In this document: positions 40,201-52,200 of the stretch, one piece after another | Layout: the number at the start of each line of letters is the position of its first letter | How positions within the stretch are numbered: position 1 is the first letter of the stretch | From: Branchiostoma belcheri | Lineage: Eukaryota > Chordata > Leptocardii > Amphioxiformes > Branchiostomatidae | NCBI RefSeq assembly: GCF_001625305.1 | Contig: NW_017803909.1 | Span: 7,137,776 to 7,201,775, forward strand | DNA length: 64,000 nt | Direction: 5' to 3' | The notes under the pieces: model-generated | Seen by the model: the letters and a program-made list of their open reading frames with translations, nothing else | Told to the model about the DNA's origin: nothing | Database searches by the model: none | Translations under genes and position numbers: made by a program

Positions 40201-43200
40201 TTGTGCTCAATTCTCCACAGACTTTCTCCTGTGTTATCAGATATAAAAACCTCATTGATGTACTTGATTAACGAGAAGGGTTTTAGGCGTAATAGTCTCA
40301 AATTTTGCTGATTGGCAAGGACAGAGGCAGATTTTCTGGAGGGCAGGCATAAAGATGTCAACCGCAGGATCTGTGCAATGTGAGGTAAGGTTTCCGGTAC
40401 TGCTAACGACTGATAACATTGGGACATCATAACTTACCGATCTGTTTTCCCTTTCCTGACATGAAGGGGCACGCATTAGCCCATGCGGTCAGATAACACA
40501 GATCCCCATAGCCATATACTCATGCCCCAAAGAACTCGAGCTTCTTATATGGTCATCGCACGGTTTGGCATTTGGTGGGCTGTGGAAATGGGGTCGAACT
40601 AGAAAAGCAACCCTTGTCATACTAAATAATTTCTATATCTCAATTCTGTTATCAGCGTAGCCTGGTATGTGTAGTTAGCTACTTGTGGCTGGGACTGTAG
40701 AAAATATACAGGCGCCAAGTTCACGGGTCGAGAGGGTGTATTTTTGGAAGGTTGTGATGCCGTTTTGGGATCTGGTAGGATGCCACAGCGCTGGTTTTGT
40801 GAACTAAACCACAGCAGGGGGCCCATGTACCAGTTCTGTCTGCTTGATTAATGTCACCCAACACTATATATAACAGAATGGTAGGATGCACCCAAAAACT
40901 GTCATGCTACCGACGCAAACAATACTCGGTTCCATGTCCCTTTGAAGTGTTCCATAAAGACATTTATGTTAGTCTGGGCTTTTGTGTTTTTGGGCACCAT
41001 GTAGAGAAGATGAGACAACATAGCAGCTGTACTGTATCCACCATATGGCTCTGTTCCAAACTTCTATAAAGGTGGACTCTATCATCAGTTGGTAGAAATA
41101 ATTGTTCAGTGTTGTTGTTTGAAACAAAAGAGTACAAGTATTTGCACAAGTGTAACTGTTTTGTACTCCAGTTACTGAGTAACTAGCTGTTGCTAATAGC
41201 TACGATGTAGACATAGAAGTATAGTACATGTACATGTAATATGGTATTTCCTGTGTTTTTCTGTGGACGTGCTTGAAACTTTTTTTCTGTGAGATTTTTC
41301 TATTGCTAAATAGGACAGGCATGACCTGTACTCTAGAAAATAGAGAAGTTTTACGCAAAAACAAGACTCTTGTTTTGTGTAATATAAATTTTAGTCAGTG
41401 ATGTCTTATAAGTTGATTTTGTTGAAATGCTTTCAAAGTCATCAATAGAATAGAAATTATCACTGCAACACTAGCAAAGGGTTTAAAGCCAACTTAAACA
41501 AATTTGATTATCAGTATTGTTATTATAATATATTTTACTGCTCTTTGAAAGAAAACACAAAGCAAAGATGCATTTGAATAGGGCCCAGTGAGTTAGCATT
41601 GGGCATGGCCGCTCACATGACCCTTCCCTTCTGTTTGTCAGGAAATTCAAATACTTGCTGCTGCATTTGAATATGGCGAGTGTGTTGGTTTTGACACTTA
41701 GGTGTGAACTGTGCTTGGCGGGAGGGGGGCATGGTGTAGATAACAAACTAGCCATCTATGCCAAATTTCAACAGATAACATATCAAAAATAGTTTTTATT
41801 TATAGGTCTAAAAACTTTTTCACCATTTTTTAAAAATTTCCATAAGTTTGGTAAGCATACAGCAGATAATAATATAGTCTGCTTTTTGGAGAATTCATTT
41901 CTGGTGCATATCTTATGCCACAGACGTGAAAGTGATTAAATCACTAAGCAAATTAACAATAATATGCATAGAAAACAGGTAGGAAAGATAGTAGATTCCT
42001 CTGGTGACAAAGGGGAATGCATATCATTATATTATGAGATTAGGTGTTGTTGCATGTTTTCTAGGTTGTCACCTTGTCAGTATTAAACATTAGGCACAAG
42101 CTTTAAAATAGCGGCGACACAAAAAGTGTTTCTTCTCTTCATACTGTGTGAGGTAAGCCAATAAGAAAATAATTATCAATCTGTCTCGTCCTTATACTCA
42201 GTCTTTTGTGCATTGGCATGAGGAGGGACTACTTCGAGGGATTTTTAGGAACCAAAAATATCCTTGGGTATTCTTCGTAAGTATTTTGATGTAGGTTGTC
42301 ACAATGGTTGGTTTAAGTAATTATATATTTCTGTGGGAGGCTTCTTACACTTGGAGTCAGATGTCTGGCTTGTACTTTCTCTTGAATTCCATGTCTGCTT
42401 GATGGTATAAATTGATTGGAATACATGCAGATATATGTGTGGTATATCCTTCATAAGAAGACAGTTTCACCATTGAGACATTTTTCTTATGCAAACAATA
42501 GGGCTAATCTTCCAGTAATTGTCCGTTTCCTGAACATTTTTGCCAGTCTAGAAGAAGAGTCTTGGCTTATTTGTGCTAACCGAAGGGTCAATGCACTTTC
42601 AGGTTTCAAAAGTGCCTGTACAATACCAAATCACTGGTCTCCTCTGTATTTATACAGCATTAGGCCACACCAATTTAACTTCTTGGTTAACGGATTTTTC
42701 TAGAAAAATAATGGAGCGGGCGGGCGAAAAAAAATAATAAAAACAGGTCTAGGCATCCTATTATGGCCCAAAATGGTGCGATAGGAGCCATGAAGCCAAC
42801 ACACCAGGCTGGTTCAAAATTTAAACAAAGAATTTTTAACTTTTAATGATACCATTGCATTGAAAGATGGGATAACTGTAATACTAACTAGGAAGAAAAG
42901 GACTGTTTTCAACTGTTCAGGGCAAAATATGAGCATTTTGCAGTTGATTCTGAATTTTTATTTTTATTTGCAAATCAGAAAAAAATGAAGCGAGCGAATC
43001 CGTTAATCAGGAAATTAAATTGGTGTGGCCTTATCAGTCAGTTTATCATAACTCTCTTCTAATCAAGTTCTTTGAGCACTTTCTGGCATGAGAGGTGAGC
43101 TACTGTATTTGAAGAGGTGATTGACACATTGTTGTTATAAGTGACAGCTGAAAGCAGCCATGGTTTCCCTTATTAGGATGCCTCCAGTGTTGTACTGATG

Positions 43201-46200
43201 GTGAAGCTAAATAGGAAGAGTTCCCACTGCATACCAAGCAGGAGTCCTGTTTGCTTATGTTGAAGAGGCGACAATGAAGAAGTTTATACGATATTAGGAT
43301 TTGCACCCAGCAGAATCAAACAAATGATTATGTGCATGCCTCCCTCAGGGGAATGGAAGGAGATGTGTTATTCTTTTCATGCTAATAAGCTTTCCCCAAA
43401 ATGTGACAGTTTCGCTTTATGAATTTTTTATCGGAATGATGTCATTGTTTCTCAGATTTCTCTCAAAGGCAGTGACTAATATTAGTTGATATTAAATCCA
43501 TGTAAGAAAGGTATCAAACAGCCTTAGTTGAGATATTTTACTCAGATAAAAGGAAAGATTATCATGCAAAAGTTTTGTCTTGTTCTTTTTAATTAGGTCA
43601 ACAGAACTGTACAAATGTAGAACCTTCAATGATAATGAAGATCTTGATTGTACATTTTTGTACCCTTGGACTAGTACAGGTCACATGTTCACAAACGTAA
43701 TATTATCTGATAAGTGATATATAAAAAGTGCACATTCCACTTCCTCTCAATTCTTGGTAATTGTATGAATGTAGGCGGATACAGGATTGTTTATTAAAAG
43801 ATCTATGATACAGATATTGTCAATACGAACCATATGCAGAATTTGTTAGTTATTCTCAAGTTTTCAAAGTTGTGCAACAATGACTGAAAAAGTGTTTGCA
43901 GAGCACATCGGCAGAACGTACTGCACCTGCATGGAACCCGTAATGTATTGTGCATAGTACTTCGGCAGAACGTCTCATATAAGGTCGTATTCGCGCACAT
44001 AAGGTTAACACTCCATCTGTAGTTCCAAAATGTTATGTCGGAAAAGATATTGTCTGCAACAGGCAAAGTTCCGATCCAAACATCCAACAAAAACTGTGAA
44101 AAATCAGGGTTTTCGGCAGGTGCAGTGCGTTCTGCCGACGTGCTATTTCCAGCCATGTTCACCTTGCATGAACAGTGCAGCATGTCCTGGATGTGGTGAC
44201 ACAATAAGCTGGAGTTGTCCATCCGTAAGAGACAGTCTGGTCCCGGTCCACACACAGACAGACAGGATGTTGTGGGGCTTGAACAGAATATCAAACATAC
44301 AAAGCACAGCGGTGTGATGTAAAGGTAGCTCGAGATATAATCTTATCGAGTTAGAAATCCTATTCGCTTGAAAAAAGTCTTTCTAAAAATTAAAGAACCC
44401 ACATATTATAGAAGAAGTGGGTAAATTTGTCTTCCACTGCCTAAAAAGAAGAACTCAAACCCAGTAAATCTTGTACCATGCATGTTGTAGAATATAGTAT
44501 AATGTTAGACGTAGATATAGTCTCACATACCACTGTATTTTCTTTCTTATGTTGTTTGTAACTGCAATTAGCCCTCTGGCATGTATTTGCAATAAACTTT
44601 CATTTATTCAAGAGGACAGGGTATAGGCTTCTATTCAAGAATTGGGTATCATCATCATCATATCTTGTCGGCCCACTGTATAAAAAATTGGGAAGGAAAC
44701 AATATAGACATTATAATTTATATGTACCTAAAAGGAGATCCTACAGAGGGAAGAGTGTAGCCTTGGGCTTTATGTACAAGTCCATTGTAATGATTACTGT
44801 AATCGGTGGGTTTTTAGTTGAATATTCCATAGGACCATTGGGATTTTTTTAGATGAAAGTTTATGCCGCAGGCACGTGTGCAAAGCCAATTGTTGTAAAT
44901 GGTAAAAAAATCCACAGTCTCAGGTGCCAGTTTTAATCAATCTTTTCTGCAGCTGAAATATACATTTCTCATTCGGCACGTTCTGTAAATTTGTTCAGGC
45001 AATCTTCGTCGGCTTAATAGATTGCGCTGATTGTGTCTGATTATTTCGCAAATGAGGATCGTTTCTCTGACATTGATACGGATATATGACCAGTGTGTGA
45101 TGCAAAGTAGCCCAGACAATTATGGCTGATCTGCCAAACGATGTCTGTGTTTGGGTGTGACAAAGTGACAGTGGCCATGATTGCCTTGCTTAGGCCACTC
45201 CAATTTATATTCTTGGTTCTGGATTGACATTTTGGCGAGGTATCAACATCAAGGTACTAGTATTCTGTCTGAGAAACTGTATTCAGCAGGATACACTGCA
45301 TCTGCGTGAAACCATGGTTTCTGAGCAAATGCTTTTTGGTGTTTCTGTTGGATGTTTGGTCAATGCCAAATCAGAATTTAAGCTATATCTTTTCTAACAT
45401 AACATTTGAAAACTACAGACATGATGCCATCCTTAATACACAAACATGACCTTAAACTTTAAAGGTGCAGTTCATACTTATCTGCCAGTGTGCTCCAAGA
45501 TAAAGATTCCTATCAAATTTAGATATGATCATCTTCCAGCTTGGCATTTTTTTCTGTCATATTCTTGTGACCCAAATCCCTGTTTTCTAAGAAATGAAAT
45601 TCTTGTAACTCCTCAACCATACATCATGTAAAGATGAAATAAAAACCATTTTAATTGTCATAACTGGCCCTATCATATGACATGATAATCAACATCCTAG
45701 GACAAAAGACAATTTTTGACCTGAACACCCTAGTTATAAGTCTGAGGACCCACAGATTTTATTGGTGTGGCCTTACATGTGTCATTGAAGCCAAATGGAA
45801 CACGCTGTCATGATAATAGAGCTTACAACCATCCAGGGAAATAAAGGTAAGGGTTAATGGTGGGGCGGTGGCATGAGTCATGTGACCCCAGGCTGTGGCA
45901 CAGGTACTTAGCACACAGGGAAATCTGGGAGCTCATTTTTAAACCACACTCACACGCTATTGGTTACCAGATTGGTCCTGAATTTTTTATGAGTCGGCTT
46001 TGTTACTTACAGCTACATCATCATGTACATCATGTCATGAGTAATCCATGTCTCTAGTTATACCATACTCTCCAAGCAGAGGTTTGGGTTATTTTTGGTG
46101 TGTTTTTAGCCTTTTTTAATAGGGTTTCTTTTTTGTACTGGAATTTTTCTTTGGGTTGGGTGAAAGAAAAATTCCAGTCTAAAAACACACCAAAATTAAC

Positions 46201-49200
46201 CCAAATCCCAAACCTCTGCTTAGAGAGTAGCTACAGTACAGGCCACGAAATACGCATCAAGTTCTGCGGGACGTACCGCGATATTCCGCAGGACGTCCCG
46301 CAATATTCCGCAGGACGTCCCGCAATATTCCGCATGACGTTCCGCAATCTTACGCACGGCGTTCCGCAATCTTACGCACGGCGTTCTGCGGTATTTCGCA
46401 GGACGTACCGCGGTATTCCGCACGGCTTCCCGCAGTGCACCTGAGAGCACTTTCGCAGAACTTTGCGAAAGTTCCGCAGAACACCCCTGCGTAAGGCCGC
46501 GTTTCCGCAGAAATACGTCCTTTTCATATGCAGGCCACCCGCGCCGTGGGCGGAGAAAGATCACACCCGGTTTGTTTACATTTTCTATAGCGCGGAGTGA
46601 AAATGTTCATGAGATCTGCCGATATTTTTTAACCAACAGTGTGAAGATCGTAAATTCCTGAGCTAGAATGTGGTTTAATAGATTGAGTTAAGATTTCTAC
46701 CTCTCTGAAACGTGCATGTACACAAATGTATTTATCGAAAACATGATCGCTGTGGTCTGAATTGTTACAGGGTTCTAATTAGCGGGAGCTTTGTTTCTTG
46801 ATCTTGTGTTTCTTGTTTTGAAACCCACGCTGATCGCGGAACACTTCCCGGTGGAATGAACGCCAAAATTGTGTCAAATACACAATAAACCCACATACAA
46901 ATACAGTATATATGTATTCCCGAAAGATTCTTTCAGTCCTGAATTTATTTACTAGAATAGTCTATTTTTGGTCGTACAAAACAAAACAGCATTTTGAAAG
47001 AAATACATAATTTTACTCTTTGTCCGTCACCGGTACCCCACGCCGCCGCTGGCTTCCGAGCAACAACCAATCCAGTTTTTTAACCGTAAAATTTCGTACA
47101 ATTCGCAAAGTTACCATTCTGGGGATTTAGATGTTTAAAATATACATTCTAAGGAACAGTTTCGTATGTAGTTTGTGTGGTTTTGAGTTAATTAGCGCGA
47201 GGATTGGCGAGAATGCAGAGGGTTCGTAGCGGTGGACGTGTGTTGCACTCGAGTGGGAGGGAGCGCTTCGTAACGTGCGTCCAGAAATGCCGGACAATTT
47301 TGATCGTGAAAAATCGTACAATTTGTAAATATAGCGATCTTGGATTCGGATATATTGAGAAATACATTTGTAAGGAACAGATTCATGTATTGTTTGTGTA
47401 GTTTTGAATAAACCTGCGCGAGGATGTAGAGGGTGCGATGTAGTGGGTGCGATGAAAATGGAGTCGATTTTTTTGCCAAAAAAAAAAACGGCAACGCACC
47501 CGAAAAATAAATAAACACGGTACGGGACAACCCGAACTTGACGTGTTTATGCAAAATTTGACGCAGATTCATTTGTTCTCAGACTATAAAAGTTGACTCT
47601 GTGAAAAATTTTGGGATGAAATCGGGACAAGAAAATTACAAAGCCGCGCCGGCCGTGCAGGGCGGAACAAGCTACTGTCGTCTAACAATCTTCAGGCGGT
47701 GTCTCTGGGCGGAGTCTCAACTCTTCTGCGGCCAGTCTGGTGGGCGGGTCCCCGTCTGCGCGCTGTGATTGGCGCGCCGGAACGCCACGTGGTCTGCGGC
47801 GCCAGGGAGTCTACCAGTGCCGCTGCTGCTACGTGCTGTTACTATGGCGACGTGCGTGGGAACGCCCGGCCCAACAGCGTGGCGAACGAAATGTATCAAT
47901 TTTTGATGCGTGTCAACAAAGCCATGGGGCGTAAAGAACCCTTGAATTATGCTTCGCGCTTGGCACAATAATATTAATTCTCATATGCAAAAACGTTAGT
48001 TCGACTCTGAATATTACCACGAGTCTTCCGTCAGCAACAACAAACGAACGCCTGAATCTATACACGTACACTAGCTCGAATAGAGAACCTAGATAATACT
48101 AGTAACGTTAGTAGATTATACTGTATTATTATACATATAGTCGGTAAAGATCGGAACTGTAACGAAGATAGGCGAATATAAATTTGTCACATAGACACCA
48201 ATCACAGAGCCTCGGTTATAGTCGGTGAAGATCGTGTTTGTAACGAAGACGGGCGAAATCATATTGGAGCAGCCCAGCTAGACTGTTGGCGCCGACGGCA
48301 GGGGCGGCAACTTCTTCAAAGGGAAACGCCTGTCGATCAAGTATAATATGTGCGTGTAGCCGGGCTATGGGAAAATGCCTCGCTCTAAAATGTATCACGT
48401 AGTTCTGAATCGATAATCACAAACAGCAAGGAGCTTCTACAACATATAGCGTCCTTGCAAACAGGGACAATATCAAACTTCGTTATTTTTGGCCACAGAG
48501 TCGAAGCATTTAAAGCTTAAAATTTTAAAAAGTGGTTTCTTCGGCGAAGTCATGCCTTGCAGAAAATGTTGACGATACACATTACGTGTTCGACCGCAGG
48601 TCATTGACCTCCAGCTTGCGTTGTTCCAGCGGAGAAGAGCGTCTGGCAGTTTTTATAATAGCGTCAGATTTTGTTTGTTAAATCATACACAGGCATTCAT
48701 GCATCTATCATTCTTCCAACTAGTTCGTAGTTATGTGAGATGTTTATTGGAATCACACGGATCGGAACAAACTCAGCGTATCAAATAGTAAACATCAATC
48801 GCCCAAGCNNNNNNNNNNNNNNNNNNNNATCAATCGCCCAAGCACAGCCGTGGCAGCTTGGACCCGCCGCGCTGATAATCCCCGGTATTGTCCACAAATT
48901 ATCAACAAATACGTGAAAATGAGGTGGAATAAGTGTCATGTAAATCTCAGAATACAAAGGCTGCTCATTAACGACCGAAATCTTGCGAAAGATTTCTTAC
49001 GCAGAAGAAGTTTCGCAGCGGCGTTTCCATTACCAGTGGACAGTTCTGCGAAATTCTGCGGGACGTCCCGCAATCTTACGCACGGCCTTCCGCAATCTTA
49101 CGCACGGCCTTCCGCAATATTTCGCACGGCCTTCCGCAATATTCCGCACGGCCTTCCGCAATATTCCGCACGGCGTTTCGCGATATACCGCAGGACGTAC

Positions 49201-52200
49201 CGCGGTATTTCGCAGAACGTCCCGCGAAAACTGATGCGTATTTCGTGGCCTGTGCTGTATACCACACGGTCGTAGTGTGACAGTTGTTCTGACTTGTTCA
49301 ATATGATATAGCCATCAAAGTCTGCAAAGCTATAAAGAATGGTATGCTGAATTGCAGTTGTACTGGCTATACAAGATAAGGTACAGATTATAGTACCATA
49401 CCGAAGTATTAGACTAGTAACTTGTGGCTTTCGCAGTGCAACAGAATAAATGTCTTTCAGCCAGTGTATTTAGAAAACTTGTACAGAAACATATACTAGA
49501 TGGACACAAGCAGGAGACAGAGCACAACTGTGGGAGTAATTTTGAAAGGCCATGTAGGATTGATAGATCTAGGCTAAGAAGATGAAAATTGCAGGGTAGG
49601 TTCTGATATGCAAATCAGCACGGGGACTTGCTGTGAGAACCGGCAATCCCAGCAGTCCCTTGCAGTGTGATCTCATCAAAAGGCTGGAGGGTTGACTGAG
49701 CATGCAGTGGGAGATTACATACATCTACATCACTGCCTGTCTCAGGGAACATAGATACAGATGTGTGAAACTCACAACACACTAGAGAGGGACATACAAA
49801 GGATTATGAATAGCTGTTTCTCTGCCTGTGTTGTATGAATGGTGAAATTATCATGCCTGAGAGGGTGAGTAGAATTCCTGTATTGGGGAAGCATTGTAAG
49901 AGTGTGGTGTTTTTGAATGCACTGTAATTTGTGGGGCAGTGTATTATGCTCTGTGGTATACGTTTCATGGATTTGTGTTGTCTGCAAGGGAGTCAGTTGA
50001 TTAAGAAGATTTCATGGTTGATTGTCACCCAGTGTAGAATGTAGTATTGCCCCCCAATTTGACAGGTTTGAGTACTTTCACACCTCCCTGACAGCCCCAC
50101 CCCTCCCCAGGCTTGCTGCTGGCACCAAACCATGACTTGTTTATTTACCCAGGGATGCTCCAGCCTACCCTGTTATCCCTCTCAATCTACAGTCTGTTTG
50201 CTTGTCTGGTCTGCACTTTCCAAGGTGACCAGATAGCCCAGAGGAGGTGCCACTATTTAGGCCACAGCAAGTAAATTTTATGGATGGCATCCTCCACAGA
50301 CTCCAAATCTAATGCGATAGGGCGAAAACATAACAAGGCGGCCAAAAAAAAACAAGATTCCTACATTTTCAAATTTTGACATCATAAACCTTGTTGAACA
50401 AGAAATGACACCTGTATTATGCTAGGTGTACTGTCATATATTGTCACTGAAAAATAAAAGTTTTCAATCATTGTGCAAATGGTTTTGATTCAGTGGGAAC
50501 ATCACATATAAAATTAAAAGGAATGAAATACTTCACTGCGTCAAGGTAAAAGACAAAACAATAAATCAGAGCATTGTATTTTCTCCTCTCTTCATATTTG
50601 TCTGCCATCTACATTCCGGCAGGGCAACAGACATCTTCGCCCATTTTCGGCATGTTGACCACTGTCAGAGGGCAACAATATATTTTTTTTCTTCCAAAAT
50701 CAGACGAAAATTAATGCGCGCTGATGTCATCCATAAAAATTACTTGCTGTGGCCTTATGTAGGGGGGGTCTCCTGGGTGTGTTGGAACAGTCCAATTAGC
50801 CCACTAATTGCCAAACTGGAAACCTAGGTTTGGTTAGAGTTTACTCTGTCCATATCTTCAGATCTGCTGGAGAGATATGTGGGTAATGAGGTCGAAAATA
50901 ACATTTAGCGAAGCTGTTTGTGTTACGCCAATTATGTAAGTTTGTTATCATATCACTGCCCTGGACTAGAATCTGTTCCCTGGATTTGTTTATAATATCA
51001 TTGGAAAAAAAGAAGTATTTTTAGCAAATGAAGGTGCAGTATGGTATTTTTTAGCCAGTCAGTAATAAGCCCCCAAGTGGCAAAATTTCAAAGTACAAAA
51101 TTTCAATTGCTGCCACAAATTGATGAGTTTTTTTTTTTGTATTTGTGTGCAATATTTTGCTTCAATGAGATATCCAAGCATGTGTTTATTCTGGTAACAT
51201 TATTGCCTACATGGTTACATAGTGGGCACATAATAACCTGAAAGGATTCAGATGATTTTTTAATTTTTTAGATGTTCAAGGTGCTATTTATATTAAAGCT
51301 TACGACCTTGCTCAAGTGTGTTTGAAGTGCTGACATCTGTCAATCGTCCATCAAGCCTGCCAGGGTCCATGTAGTGTTTCTGCCCATATTTCACTGGGAA
51401 GGTGACAACTGTTAGCAGGTGTGGTGAAGTTTCAACACCCCCTGCATGCAGTCTGGGGTTTGAAGTAGAATTATGTCTTGCAATGGAAAAAACAGGCACA
51501 ATTTGTTATAATCTTTTTCTCGTAGGCTCCGTGGTCAGAGTTTTGATGCTGTGTTTCTTTGTTTGGTTGTTTACTTATTGTTTTGCTGTTGCAACAGGAC
51601 ATGGTAGCTAAAGGGGAAAATGATATGCTTGGATTTTGTAGTTTTTTCTGCCACCTTGTTTGAAGGTTCAGTGCCAGAAGAGAGAGGCATATCATCAGGT
51701 AAATTAGCAGTCTTTGTAGTTGTTCTAGGTCAGAGGTGGGGGGTCATTGACACACATGTTTTGTGCTTTCAGAAAACCCCTCACAAAAGACACAATGAGG
51801 TCATTTTAGAGAATTTCTACAGCATTTTTTGTCTCATAAGTTTAGCTTCTCTACATACATAAACTGAAAACTCCCAAGGAATATTTCATATTTGTAGATT
51901 GTTCCATATAGGCATTGTGCTGTATGTAACTTACCCTGGGAATGTCTATTGTTTTGGCACAGTTGAATTGTTTTCCAGAGTATATCATATTTTAGTTCCC
52001 ACAGTCTTTTGTAAAGTAGATGCATGAGCACATACGCATTACCAAGGTTCGTGGGAAATTTGACCCATTCTTGGTCTATTGCTAATGGATTAGAGAATTA
52101 CCAAAATTATCACTAGTGAAACTGCCACTCTTTTCCCCTAACCTTGGTCCTTTGTCAAGATTTGGTTCAGCTTTCAAATGGACTAGCATTATGCAGAAAC

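Noticed and set aside
46100-46564. Repetitive frames on both strands (Arg/Pro/Ser-rich) at 46.1-46.6 and 48.9-49.3 kb
   Set aside because: An 11-bp period passes through all three frames and lacks stops by composition; no start, splice or domain evidence.
47820-47935. Alternative BCAR1 first exon in the CpG-rich block
   Set aside because: ATGs near 47844 and 47923 are followed by GT sites, but the phases do not fit exon 2 or the donor is weak.
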